A DNA stretch of 64,000 nt, taken from assembly GCA_030272585.1 (NCBI GenBank), contig BSYQ01000004.1:5208001-5272000 (forward strand), written 5' to 3'. The notes beneath the pieces were generated by a model. That model saw only the letters and a list, made by a program, of their open reading frames with translations. It was not told the DNA's origin and did not search any database. This document shows positions 25,082 through 36,591 of this stretch, one piece after another; within the stretch, counting starts at the first letter, position 1, and each line of letters starts with the position of its first letter. The DNA comes from Bryopsis sp. KO-2023. Taxonomy: Eukaryota > Chlorophyta > Ulvophyceae > Bryopsidales > Bryopsidaceae. A program made the position numbers and the translations under genes.

Positions 25082-26598
25082 AAACCATTTGAAAATCTGT
25101 AGAAAAGAAATCCCAACGTGTAGTTTTTTGCCCCCCAAGTGGTAGTTTGTTTGTTTTTTGTCTTGGGGTGGATCGATGTGATAAAAATGTCCCTCACAGC
25201 AGGGGTGGTTTATTTTTTCTTATTTTTTGTGGTGCGGTTTAAACGCAAACGGAAGGTGTTCAGAAAGATCCCTGCAAAATCGAGCGGTTTTGTGGGAGAG
25301 GGCAGTGTGTTGTATAGAAAAGCAAAAAGAACAATAATGTAAAGAAAATGTCACAAATGAAGTCTTTAAGCACTGTGGAAGTTTGGCCGTGGAGGAGAGA
25401 AAAAGGACAGGAATAGGAACGATGTGATTGGATCTGGAGCTGAAAATGGATGAGGGAACTGGGGAAAAGAGATGGTGGAGAGGTTCATTGGAGGACCACA
25501 TCCTGATCAGTGCCTCAAGTACTCTTAGGGTTGATTCCGTTTGACCCTTTTTTGGAGAAGGGGTACTGTGGAGGCGCTCGGACTAGCAATCTCAGCGAAC
25601 TTTCGGAAAATCAAACTTCCCCCTCCGGAAAATCAAAGTTCCCCCTCCACGTCGTAGAGTCAAAATTTGGTTGAAATTTGATTTTTCCCTCAGAGGTGGA
25701 CACCCTGACCGAACTTTAACTCGCAGAGGTTTTATTTGTTTGGAAAGAAATCAGAAAAAAGACCTTTCGTGTCTGAAGAGGTGTTTCGTCAGTCATTGAG
25801 ATCACATCGACTTCCCAGAAACTCTTTGCAGGGAATATTGAAAGACAAGCTGTGGAGTGCACGTCTTGGAACAGCAAACTGCACCTCCTCCCCCCAACAT
25901 ATGTCTTACAGATGATGGAATTTGGGGATACCGTGTTCCCCCTGCACTTCCACCAAAAAACAATCACTTGAAGTAAAAGCAACCTTGGTTAGCAGCAGTG
26001 GCAAAAATATATACTCCTCCCTGGCCCCCTACTCATCTCTAATGATAAAATCCCCAAAAGCTGGGGAGAACACACCAAATCTGTGCTCTCCCACATAGTA
26101 AACATTATAATGCCCTTCTTCTGGTGGAAAAAAAAACTTTTCATAAAACACCACTTCCAGCCTCGGCATTTACAAATGCTGTTATACCAGCGGAGACTGG
26201 AAAGCTTTTCCCTCAGGATTAAGCCCTTTTTCTTTTTTTTTTTCCTCTCTCTCAATCCTGTCTACCTAGCACCCTTTTGCTACGCACAGATATTAGCAGC
26301 GACAGTCATGTGCCCATAATTGAATATCAAAAAGTACTTGCAATGTGCTCAATCCTTGATATGTTCAATAGATGCCATATAAATTTCTACTTATCCCTTG
26401 GGTTTTCTTTCCGGAACCGTTTTCTAATGCAGGCTATGAATTACTTTCTCCGGAGGGAAACCGGCGTATCGAATGCCCAATCCATGTCAGCAAGGCTAGA
26501 CACCAAAACCAAAGAAAAATATCAATGTGAATGTGTCTTGAGACATATGTCAGACTCTCTTCTGGCACTCATTTCTTCTCATGCATTCGATTGGCGAC
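25082..26598. other. Convergent intergenic region
   Basis: Lies between the 3' ends of two convergent genes. No gene is supported. It contains a 22-nt near-perfect tandem duplication at 25604-25647 and A/T runs. Confidence 0.5.
25604..25647. repeat. 22-nt tandem duplication
   Basis: Two adjacent copies of a 22-nt unit starting CGGAAAATCAAA and ending TTCCCCCTC, differing at a single base (C versus G at unit position 13). Confidence 0.85.
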
Positions 26599-28089
26599 TC
26601 AGCCCCCCGAAGCACCTCGTTCAAGCGGGATGGAAGAGGAGGAGGACGACGAAAAACTCACTCCTGATTTCTTCACCATCGGGGTTGAATTGTAGGCTGA
26701 ATCGAGGTCGATATCCATCCGAGCCTGCTCCGTACCAGCACTGTCTGTCCCATCGTTTCGATCGTGTTGCTCCCCTACACGATCACTGTCCTCTTCTACG
26801 ATTCTGATGCTAGTTTCAGACCCTTGCCCATTACCCTGACTACCACCATTTTCATCCTCTGAATCTGAAGCTAGCAACGGCTCCTCCTCCTCCTCCCCCT
26901 CTGATTCCCCATGATTGGGTTGAACCCTCAATTTTAGCACCCCATCTTGAATCCATGCGACAGTCAGACCACAGCAGAGGGGGTAGAAGACAAGAACGAA
27001 AAACACGTGCTGGACGGGTCGTCTGACGAAGAGATTGTCCAGCCCTTCAGCAAGCGGATACCAGACGATGCTGCGAAGAAGGACGGTGCTCATTCCAGAA
27101 ATCGTCCTTCCAACAATGACAGACAAGATCCACTCCGTCACCTGCACCCCCCATCGAACAAACGACGGGGGGTTTCCATATTCTCCGCACTGCGAGAGCG
27201 CATCGACCAGCCTCCATTCTCCTTCGACCTTCGGCAATTCCTACAGAAACAGTAATAAGGTGAAAGAGAACAAAAACCAAAATTCTCCCTTTTTTTTAGA
27301 AAGAAATCGCCAACGCTTTACTTAATTACATCAATCCTTCCCCTGCATGTGTTGTTGATTTTGTTCCAACAACAACAACATATGCACTCAAATTTGGGAT
27401 CAAATCACCAGTGGTGTTGAGCATGCCAAAATGCAACCCACCTCCTGATCACGTGACAGCATCCGTGCAATTCTGATAAAGATTTGATGGGTCAGGATCG
27501 TCATTGTCACTCCTATAATGTTGTCGACGTTGTATTGGATGAAGTACCATGAGCACTCGGTTGCATCGCTGCGGCCCTTAGATGCGATCACAGCAAAAAG
27601 GATATTCGAAACATGGCAGCTACTTGCCGAAAACCCTTGTTTGCTTATGTCCATCAACCAGACCACCATGGGCCGCCGTGGTCTCTCTATACTCCTGGTT
27701 CAAACATCCCAACCATAATTGAATGTCGATTATCCCCAGGAGATAGATCTGAATCGAATGATCCAGGGGGGGGGGGGAAGAACATCAGGCACTACAAATC
27801 GACCGACATTCCTTTGCTTCCTCGAGATCATCACAGTCTGACATCCTCAGAAGCGATACCAAAGTAGGTGGACTGGCGACACGCAGTGAAGTGTCGCTTG
27901 TTCCAGCAACGTTAACCACCGTCTGGGTGTTACAATAGGGCTCCGTTGCAAAATTCCACCGTGTACATCGGCAGTCTGCTCTGGCTCCTACGTCACTCAC
28001 CTCTTGAAGAGAAGAGCTCCGAGCACCAGCACGACCAGAGTCCCTTGAGCCAGATACGCTCGCAACCCCTCGGTCAGCTTGCACTCCAT
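26599..28089 (-). CDS. STIMATE-family (TMEM110/YPL162C-like) multi-pass membrane protein, copy 1, 327 aa
   Basis: Three exons: 28001-28089, 27442-27694 and 26599-27240; the summed length closes exactly in frame. Exon 1 gives a short N-terminus with one membrane segment (GTLVVLVLGALLFKR). Exon 2 has the family signature: LMDISKQGF, SNILFAV, ECSWYFIQY and DNIIGV, as in animal STIMATE/TMEM110 and fungal vacuolar YPL162C proteins. Exon 3 has CGEYGNPPSF, further membrane helices, then an acidic Ser-rich cytosolic tail absent from copy 2. In animals STIMATE acts at ER-plasma-membrane contacts with STIM1; the role here is unknown. A paralogue with identical intron positions lies at 41917-43067. It is head-to-head with the CBS gene. 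Confidence 0.88.
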
Positions 28090-29082
28090 CCGGCCTTCCT
28101 ACCCCCCAACCCTATTTGATCTGAAAACAATTATAGCTGATACCTTGCTGACCTAAAGCGAAGACGCGCGACACTTCGCGTCTCAGATGTTGGTTTTTGT
28201 TTTGCTCTCGGCTGCAGTCGTGACGATCCATAAATCGTTGTGTGTGGGGGCACAAAGGAATAGCTGACGCGGATTGCTTGATCCGGTTGGTTAGGTAACC
28301 ATCCTGCCGGCAGACATAGAAACAGTTGGTGCTCTTTGGGGAGGGTTGCCATCAGAAAGCCGTCGCGCACCTTTGCGGCAAGGGAGTCGACAACTTCTGG
28401 GTGAGTTGCAGCAAAGGTATCAGTAATCGAACTTTCTTTCGAAGGAAAGGGGACGCAACAAACAGACATGGAGTGTGAGGTGTGACGCATGCATGCATGC
28501 ATGTTTGGTAGAAGGAGCAGCTTGTGAACGATGTGAGAGAGATACGCACGACCAAAAAATTGGGATTTGTTGTCCGCAGTCAGTCGGAATCAACAGATCT
28601 GCAAGGACTAAAAAACATCAATCCCCGCTGACAGCTCTCCATTTGTGCAGCAGGTTCGACGAGCTCACTCCGTCTTCTGGTCGCGCTCCGCGCAAGAGAG
28701 AATCAGACGTAAGCTATACTGTCGCGGCAGTGTCACTGGCTCCTGCGCGCCGGGTGGTTGCAATTTCCCCTGTTTTCTTTTCGGCAGCGCAGACTTTGCG
28801 ACGACGTGATTCACGAGCGCTGCGGTAACTCCTTGCGCAGCGCCCACGCGGAATCTCAGTAGCTGGTGTGTGCGTGCGTGTGTTTCTGCCTCTTGTTTCT
28901 CGTCCGTTTTTTGCCCCCCCCCCGTTTCTGACAGTGTACCAAATGACATAATTTTTGCTGAGCATGACGACCAGCTGTCAAATAGTTTCCTGTACGATGT
29001 CCAATGCACGGGCCAAAGTTGACGTCGACGCAGCTCACGGCGGTTGTCCGGGCATGCTCTACGATTATTCTTAAAAACGGAA
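28090..29082. promoter_or_regulatory. CpG-rich divergent upstream region
   Basis: 993 bp between the starts of the STIMATE copy 1 gene (-) and the CBS gene (+). By eye, CpG density is high at 28660-29080 (roughly two dozen CpGs in 180 bp around 28681-28860). It has a C-run at 28914-28923 and a GCAT tandem at 28487-28503. No open frame here looks coding. Confidence 0.55.
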
Positions 29083-30426
29083 ATGTGCCCACGGACGCAA
29101 CAAGCCAACGCGGCCTCTCAGTCGCCAGAACTTGGCCAAGGCACCGCAGCCACTCGTTTGACCCGGAGCAGATCAGAGGGGGCAATGTCAGAAGCAGTTG
29201 GAGGCGTCGTATCTTTGTTGAGGTCCATCACACTCGGAGAGAGTCTCCGCCGCAAACCTCCGTGCCAGGTGGTGTCATTTGATTCGGACACGCCAGTGAA
29301 TGAGGCACTGCACATGCTTGGGAAGGTGGGCATCAAGTCCGCCCCCGTGTTCGACCGACGCACTAACGCTTTTCTGGGGTTCGTCGACTGTCGGGACGTC
29401 CTGGCGATGGTGTTAGACTTCGTCGATGTTCGCGCGACTCGACCAGAGGAGCGGGTCTATCGGCTGAGAATCGCGGGGAGGCGACTGGAGAACGAGACGC
29501 TTGACGCTGTGTGGCCAATGGACGACGGAGAGTTGGTGTACCGAAACAACGAACGCGTTTCTCTGTACGAATTGATGCGCTTTGCGAACGCCGGTGGACG
29601 GCAAGTCAAGGGGAAGCAGGTTTGCCACAGGGTTGGGATTTTTGACTATGTGGAAGATGATTGCGTGGAAGGATGGGAGTCTCCCGGTCCCGTGGGCGAC
29701 GATACCCAGAGCGACGTTTTCACCGAAGAACGGGTGAGCGCTGGATATTGGTCGGAAAGGAGCGGAGACCCCGCGGATGTGCCTCCCGCCAGACAGGAGA
29801 GCTCCAACGCAACTGCCGTCGATTCCGGGAACTTGTCTCGCGAGGGTTTTGGCAGGAAACTGCAAGTGACCGCCGTGGTGAGTCAAAGCGACGTCCTTCA
29901 ACTGGTGTACCAAAATAGGCACAAATACGAGGATTTCTTCGACGCGTCGCTCGAGAGCTTGGGTCTCGGCAGGAAGCGGGTGGTTTGCGTTCCGTGTGAT
30001 ATGCCAGCGATGAACGCGTTTGCCACGATGATGTCGTACAACGTGTCACACTTGGGGGTCATCGACCAGAGGAACGGTGGGGTGTTGGTGGGCAGTCTCA
30101 GCGTCTCGGATTTCACCACTCTCAACACGGAGGAGTTTGGGGTGCTGGCCATCCCTGTGTACCAATATGTCATGCTCCATGCGATTCGTGAGGGCATGCC
30201 AGGGGGGTTGGTGTCTCGTTACGAAAGCCTGAACGATTGGGGGGTGAAAGGAGGAGAACTGGAAAAGGGCCCCAAGGTGGCTTGCATGTCTGCCGGAGTC
30301 ACGCTGAGACCGGTGGCAGAGGCACTGCTGGAAGAGCGCTGCAATGCGGTCTTTATTTTGGACGGGAACCATCGACCTCAAGGGGTGGTGACCAAGACCG
30401 ACGTTTTGAAACTCATTACTGGATGA
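29083..30426 (+). CDS. Four-CBS-domain protein, intronless
   Basis: Single uninterrupted exon, 447 aa from the ATG at 29083 or 413 aa from the in-frame ATG at 29185. The second is preceded by a weaker N-terminal region and starts MSEAVGGVVSLL, which may be the true start. Four CBS modules are visible by their beta-alpha-beta patterns: PVNEALHMLGKVGIKSAPVF with DCRDVL; a second ending VVSQSDVLQLVY; PAMNAFATMMSYNVSHLGVI with SVSDF; and RPVAEALLEERCNAVFILD with TKTDVLKLI. An acidic, low-complexity insert of about 75 residues sits between modules 1 and 2. Four CBS modules in one chain suggest an adenosine-nucleotide-sensing protein of the SNF4/AMPK-gamma or plant CBSX type; which one is not decided. 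The absence of introns is unusual for this window. Confidence 0.85.
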   Translation: MCPRTQQANAASQSPELGQGTAATRLTRSRSEGAMSEAVGGVVSLLRSITLGESLRRKPPCQVVSFDSDTPVNEALHMLGKVGIKSAPVFDRRTNAFLGFVDCRDVLAMVLDFVDVRATRPEERVYRLRIAGRRLENETLDAVWPMDDGELVYRNNERVSLYELMRFANAGGRQVKGKQVCHRVGIFDYVEDDCVEGWESPGPVGDDTQSDVFTEERVSAGYWSERSGDPADVPPARQESSNATAVDSGNLSREGFGRKLQVTAVVSQSDVLQLVYQNRHKYEDFFDASLESLGLGRKRVVCVPCDMPAMNAFATMMSYNVSHLGVIDQRNGGVLVGSLSVSDFTTLNTEEFGVLAIPVYQYVMLHAIREGMPGGLVSRYESLNDWGVKGGELEKGPKVACMSAGVTLRPVAEALLEERCNAVFILDGNHRPQGVVTKTDVLKLITG

Positions 30427-31512
30427 TTGCGGTTGCAAGAATGAAAAAAAAAAAATACGAAAACCGAATACGAACGCATGCTATGATTATGAACACATTA
30501 AAAAATCAAAACAAGGGGGCCTTTCGGGTGTTGCTGGCGAGTATTTGATTGTGGATGTGTTGAAGAAGAGAGGAAAAAAAAAGGAAAGAGAAAAGAAAAG
30601 AAAGAAAGAATTTAGTAGTAAGTGCCAGGGTGATGCAGGTAGTGCGTGCCCTAGGTTTATTATTGACATTTTCTGCTTTTTTGTTGATTTATTGCATTTG
30701 TGGATTAAATTTGTTGCGGAATGGGAATAGGCTCCCACGGGGATGGGGGTTTGCCTGGGTTAAGAAAGAAGAAAAAACAAGAAGTATGATGATAAGTGCT
30801 TATTCTTGGGGGGTGGCTCAGATGTTTGTTCGGGAATTTTATTTTACACTTTTGATTTTTGCATAATTTTACAGGTGGTTCGAAATTCAGAGCCAAATAA
30901 TGGTCAGAGAACTTGGAATTCGGAGCCCAAACCAAGGGGGTTGGGAGAGAGTGATTTTAGGGGATGGGGGAGAAAAAAAAAAGTAACTGGGGAGAACCAA
31001 AAAAAAGGATGGGAGATTTAAAAAAAAAAAAGAATACACAAACGAACGAAGTGTCGACTTTTGTAGCTATCAACAGTTGTATCATTTTCTGTAACCTTAA
31101 CAGACTTTGTTAGAGTTTGCTCGATGGTGTGAATTTTTGTGCCCCCGACCATTTATTCAAGAAGCATGAGAGGAAAAGTGATAAGGGGAGTGACTGATAT
31201 GTAATCCATTAAAGTCGCGCAACACCATTGCAGATTCTCACCGAAATTGAAATTCTTCTCAACACAGACTTCATGATTTGTGAACATATCGACCAAGATA
31301 CCCCTGTTCTTCAACCCATCACAAAACCCACTGTGGGCAAATATTTTTAACAAAAAAAATATATATATATTTCTGTCTGTCTGAATATTTTCCTGCAAAT
31401 ATATTTTGATGGCCAGCATTTTTTTTGCACTCTGTGAAAATGTTCAGGTATCAACCTCACGAAAAGGTCATATATTGTGTGACGCAAGAACTGGCCTTCC
31501 CGTTTTGTGTCA
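30427..31512. other. Convergent AT-rich intergenic region
   Basis: Between the 3' ends of the CBS gene (+) and WRAP53 (-). It has many A-runs and T-runs and no coding exon. Confidence 0.55.
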
Positions 31513-34329
31513 TCAGGACTCCACCTCTGGCTGTTGTTCCTCCTGGAGGGCAGGCTCATAGCTCATCCAGCGACTGCTGAGCAACCATATTCTGAGAGTG
31601 TTGTCGGTGGGCCCCAAAGGGAAACCAAGGGAGCTCTTTTGTTCATGCCCTTCGCTTATATCCTCCAACTTATCGAGATCAAGTGGCACAAAGCGCCTTT
31701 CACCTGCATTTAACATCCCCCAAAACACGATTGTCAGCATTGCGTGCACCAGGAAAAGATCGGTATATCACGATCAATATTGACCCCGACCTATGAAATG
31801 GGTTGGTTTTAATAAATTCTTTCACAAAGTACGAGTCATCCTTGCAGCTTATCAATCGAGTCCTGAAGGGTTGCCTTCGCAGATCCACATCGTATCAAAC
31901 CTCTACTGTTTTGATGGGCCATGAGATATGCATATCTGTGCAATTGAATGAGCAGAACCTGAGGCAGTGGCCATCAAAGGAGCAAAAGGATGAAACATAA
32001 CGCCATTCACTGCATCTTCGCCAATCACATCTCCCGAGAGCTTCTCCCCGGTCGTCAAGTCAAAGACGTCGAGTCGGCCCTGTTCTCCTCCAGTAACAAG
32101 ATGCCGGCCACAAGGCTCGATGTCGAATTGTATGCGCTGGTTCGTGATCGAAGTCCCTCTCTCCATGACATAAACAGCCATTTTTGTGTGCCGGATATCC
32201 CAGCATATGAGCTGCGAGTCCTTCCTTGCCCCGGAATACAAGTAGTTACCATCCACTGAGAACTTCACCTTGGGAAGACATGCATGCACTCGATCGTGTC
32301 ACACCACACAGATCAATTTCGTGAAAAACGCAAGTTGACTTCCAATCGATCTACCTGTGTTACTCCTCCTGTGTGCCCCTCAAGTAAGGCCAGCAATTCC
32401 CCATCATCCGATGCATACATTCCCACAGAGCCGTTGTAAGATCCGGCAGCCAGCAGTTTCTTGTCGCTCGGGGACCATGCCAGGCATGATATCAGACCTG
32501 TGTGGCAATTTAACAGACCCCCACCCAACCTTGACGCATGCTTTATTGGAGTTCTATTTTCAGATTTTCTGGGGGCTTTCGAGGTTGCTTTTCGACTTTC
32601 TTCAAGAAAAGAGAGTTGCAACAGACCCCCCCCTTTCGCTGTTCTTCCCAATTGAATTGTCAGTGCGAAAAATTAGAGCGGTTATCAAGTCAGGCTTATT
32701 CTGGGGGATAAACCCTAGTGGTAAAAATGACCTCACCTGAATACACCATTCTATGTCAATTTTATTGTATGTCAATTTTTTTGCTTGACTTACAAAAATC
32801 ACATCCAACCACAGATCGCATGGCAAGTAATTATTCCCTTGCTGATGTCTGATTCACCAAACGAGATTGTCATACTTCGGTCAGCACACACCTTGTTGGC
32901 CAAGCTGATTTTTGGAATGTGTTTTGAACTCATCATAGTCCCGGCCTGGTCGTGCCGTGTCAAAAACTCGAATGACTTGCTTGTATCCCGCGCAGATGCA
33001 GGCACCATCGTTTGAAAACCCAACAGAGATTGCTGCAGTGATTTCATCAGCCTGATCGTATGCCCTGTATGTCGCCCGAAGATTGCCACTACAAGCATCC
33101 CATAAATGGATTGGGTTTTTCTAAGAACACACACACACACATGCAAATAGAGAATGTGAGAATATTTTCAAGTCTTTTTAGCTTTATTATCAGCTCTGAC
33201 AAATAAATTGTGTACTTCGACATCCTTATACAAAAGGCCCCCTCAAAGTCAATTTTATCTAAATCTTGAATATGCGTTGCGAAAGGAATGGCAAACAAAT
33301 AGCAATTTTTTATCCATTAATCAAACTACGAATATTGCCATACGAACACCCAATTGATTTCCACAGAACGGATGTTTACTTGAAAAGAACAGTGCATTCA
33401 AAGCCTACATGTCCCTTTTTGCTGGGTTGCGCACCTTCACTGTCATACCCGGCAAGTTGATAGAAAACAGCAGGTTTGGGCGTTCTGGGAAGACATGCAA
33501 GGGTACCATGCATAGTCATACACCAACTCTCCTTCCTGTATTCTACATATCGGGTCAAAAGGATCCACGGCTTCCTCGCCAGACGCTTTATCCCCACTCG
33601 TCGAGCGTTGATCAAACACCTCTGTCGGGAAAGTGAAGATTCGCATCCTGACGTTGCGAACACAGGTGGAAAAAAAGCAAATTTGTAAGAACTAGATCCA
33701 AAAACTGGTGGTAAGTGTGTGGTGTTGGAGTGGACTGATTGCAACAGTGGGGCAATTCATCCAGTTCACCCAAGACTTTACATCTTCAAGACCGAACCCC
33801 ACTCAGATTTCAATACATGGCTGCCATAAAAAATTATAAACTATAAAAAAAACACCAGATGTTTCTGTTGAGAAAGCAAATGCATCTGAAGGGTTTTTTT
33901 TTGGGGGGGGGTCCAAATTTTTTTACAACGGACAGAGAACAAAAGGAAAACAATCCACATGGAACAACGTATCTTCAAAATTGTTGGATTGTTTTCGAAT
34001 TTGAGAAAAAAAAAATTGCAGTATTGGCTTCATGACACAATCCAGTGAAAATTTGAAATCGAATTCCTACATCTTATCTTCACTGGCGGTGAGCAAGCAA
34101 GATCCATCAGGAGCCCACTTCACTCCTTTCAAAAAATTCGAGGTGGGGCAACTAGATTCTGCAAAAAAACACGAAAGGTTGAGAATTGCAAGGACAAAAA
34201 AAAAATCATCCATCTTAGCGGAATTCAACCCTGAGGCCGCCACTCACCTCGATACTCATTTCGAAAGCTGTAAATGGTGCGAGGTTTTCTTTCAAAATCA
34301 AGGGCCATGTATTGATTCTCCTCTACCAT
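31513..34329 (-). CDS. WRAP53: WRAP53/TCAB1-like WD40 protein (telomerase Cajal-body protein)
   Basis: WD40 protein expected to bind CAB-box RNAs and deliver scaRNAs and telomerase RNA to Cajal bodies. Seven exons are visible. The start at 34329 lies in a good context (gccaccATGG) and encodes ENQYMALDFE; exon 2 has FLKGVKWAPDGSCLLTASED, the hallmark entry to the beta-propeller in human WRAP53. Later exons carry ELVYDYAWYPCMSS (about 33430-33655), NPIHLWDACSG and the VFDTARPGRDYDEF motif (32893-33114), GLISCLAWSPSDKKLLAAGS (about 32355-32510), and SGARKDSQLICWDIR with TNQRIQFDIEPCG and MFHPFAPLMATASG (about 31920-32272). The last exon ends LRIWLLSS then an acidic tail. All match the WRAP53 order. 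Its 5' end faces the cyclophilin gene across only about 230 bp. Confidence 0.92.
33894..33911 (+). repeat. T9G9 junction
   Basis: Nine T followed directly by nine G in an intron of the WRAP53 gene (C9A9 on its sense strand). It is one of several T-run/G-run junctions in the window. Confidence 0.9.
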
Positions 34330-34560
34330 GGTGGCGGATGAGCAAGAAAGACAACGACGAAAACCAGACGCTCAGCACTTGAGAGAGTCTTTTGTTATTC
34401 ATTCCGGAGGATGTAATCTTGTTGGATTTTTGCATGATCCCTTGGACGTGGCGGACTTGATTGAATCAAGTGTGGTTCGCTGTTGGTTGGAAGACATTCT
34501 GAAAAAAAATCCACCACAGAATCGCAACATCCCGTCGAGTTTTCTGGAGGAGGCGACGCA
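34330..34560. promoter_or_regulatory. Short bidirectional promoter region, WRAP53 / PPIL3
   Basis: Only 231 bp lie between the two start codons, so transcription of both genes must begin here or overlap the opposite gene. No TATA box or specific factor site is assigned. Confidence 0.65.
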
Positions 34561-35620
34561 ATGGTGAGACCAGGAGGGAGTGACAGGCCTCCTCTACCTG
34601 ATGTCCAGAAGGAGTATTTCGGGTGCGATTTCCTTGGCACCCAAACACCACCATGTCTCTTGAATTTGCCTTCAGTGGTGATCTCCATCCAATCAAACGT
34701 GCAAACTTCCTTTGGGGGATCTTTTTGTGGGTGAGTGGGATCCTTGTGCAATTTTATGTTCTGAGGGGAAAAGGATGTGTTAGTCAGTGACACTTCACAC
34801 GAGCATGGGGGACATCAAAATCGAGATCTACTGCGAGGAGGTTCCATTGGCTGCTGAAAATTTCATGGCCTTGTGTGCAAGCGGCTATTACGATGGAACT
34901 CTCTTTCATAGGAACATAAGGGGGTTCATGCTGCAAGGAGGTAAGGATATGTGCTTTGCAGCCTATGTATCCACAATTTGATTTTTGAATTTTTTTTTTT
35001 GCTGTCACCAGAATTCTTTGGAAACTTTTTTTTTGATTTTTTTTTTCAAAAGGTTTTTCTGCAATGGCCCCACAGAAAAATACTTTGGATCAAATTCTGG
35101 ACCCATTGTGATGCTGAGCAAGCCTTGCACCAACCTGTACAAATTAAGTTTGTCCTGCTGGGTGCTATGTTTCAAATCCTTCAAAACAAACGGAACCACT
35201 GAATAGGATTATCCTAGAAAATTGTTGATGGCTAGAAAACTCTGCAAGAAATCAAAGCTTCTGAACGCGTTTCTGCTGTGGGCTGCAGGTGACCCGACGA
35301 ACACCGGCAAGGGGGGTGAGGGCATCTACGACACCCCAAACAGAAAGTTTGAGGACGAAATCCTGCCAGAGCTGAAACACAACAAAAGAGGCATTGTGTC
35401 GATGGCCAACAGTGGGCCCAACACCAACGCAAGCCAATTCTTCATTGCCTACAAAGCTCACCCCCATCTGGATGGAAAATACACCATTTTCGGGTGTGTG
35501 ATCGACGGGTTTGACACTTTAGATAAAATTGAAAGAGTCCCGACGGGAGCCATGGACAGGCCCTTCCAAGATATTAAGCTCCACAATGTGACGATTCATG
35601 CAAACCCGTTAGCCAAATGA
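34561..35620 (+). CDS. PPIL3: PPIL3-type cyclophilin (peptidyl-prolyl isomerase), 163 aa, start codon split from the rest by an intron
   Basis: Peptidyl-prolyl cis-trans isomerase of the PPIL3/CYPJ group, a spliceosome-associated cyclophilin family. Three exons: 34561-34563 (only the ATG), 34784-34940 and 35289-35620. Joined, they read M-SVTLHTSMGDIKIEIYCE, matching the PPIL3 N-terminus; a TAG that serves as the acceptor stands immediately before the second exon, so no start can lie closer. The cyclophilin core is intact: NFMALCASGYYDGTLFHRNI, GGDPTNTGKGG, SMANSGPNTNASQFFI and PHLDGKYTIFG, ending ITIHANPLAK-like (VTIHANPLAK). Length fits the 161-aa human protein. The total of 492 nt is in frame. 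TGTAA occurs at 35690 and AATAAA near 35781 as possible poly(A) signals. Confidence 0.93.
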
Positions 35621-36591
35621 GAGGGTGGGGGTGAAATAGAAATATGGGAATGGTGCGGATTAGGATGATCTAGATGGGCAGCTACTGCATGTAAATATAT
35701 AGGTTATTGCCTGTGTTATCAATTTGTCAAAAGGCTCCTCCACCTTGTGATGTAATCTTTTCCACTGGCATGGGTGGTTGAATAAATTTATGCGATCCCT
35801 GATGTGCTGGCGATTCATTGACGATCGTTCCATAATCAAGAGAAAAAGAATAGGGAAAAAGAATAGTTCACTTGGGGGCTGGGTGGATGTAGCACAGCTG
35901 CTTGTTTACCAGATTCTGGTAACCAGAACCACTGATTTCAGTGTAATTGATTGATTGATTGATTGAATGATTTCAGTGCAGCGTTTTAACAAATGTGCCC
36001 AAGATTACACTTGCAGTCACTCTAAAACGCTTCCCAGCAACCAATTGATTAGATACAATAAACGCTGTCCTCTCGCTGATCCTCCCACTCCCCCAAACAA
36101 ATGCTGTGCTGGCACGTGTTGTTCCAATGCTGGGCGACTTCACGATGGATTCCAAGGACGGGACCCCATCATGCTATGATCGCTACACAAGACCAGTCGC
36201 AGAGAGGTTTCTCCGAGAACGCACCAGGTTCAAATCGGAACACCAGGAAGAGACGAACAATCTGAGAGAGAGGTGGCCAGAGGTCGACGAGCGCAACGGT
36301 ATTGACACAGGGAGCAGTGCTGAGAGGTGCGTTACAGTTTGAGCCGACAACTTTCACTGCTTTCATAGAGTTGGTGGAGACGTAGTGGCAAGGTTCCGCT
36401 TTATCCACGGGTCAGGTTGTGGTTTTTGACCATCGGAGGCCGTCTCCTGTTGGACGGTGGAAGGGAGGATGTTTTTTGTGGATGTCTGTTCAATGGCTGC
36501 TGTGAGCGAATTGGCTGCCAGCATCCAAGTTATGGAAGCCCATCCGCGAATCTAATGCGGACTGCTGTTTTTGTGGCAGATTTTTTTCGCA
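35621..36591. other. Intergenic, 3' of PPIL3 and 5' of the PARP gene
   Basis: No coding exon is supported. It includes the cyclophilin 3' UTR, a GATT/TTGA microsatellite at about 35945-35967 and the upstream region of the PARP gene. A CpG-containing open frame (36106-36342) has no recognisable similarity. Confidence 0.5.
35945..35967. repeat. (TTGA)n microsatellite
   Basis: About five copies of TTGA/GATT in the intergenic region. Confidence 0.85.

Noticed and set aside
29044..29082. Extension of the CBS protein upstream of the ATG at 29083
   Set aside because: The open frame there begins only with a non-ATG codon, so it is not used as a eukaryotic start.
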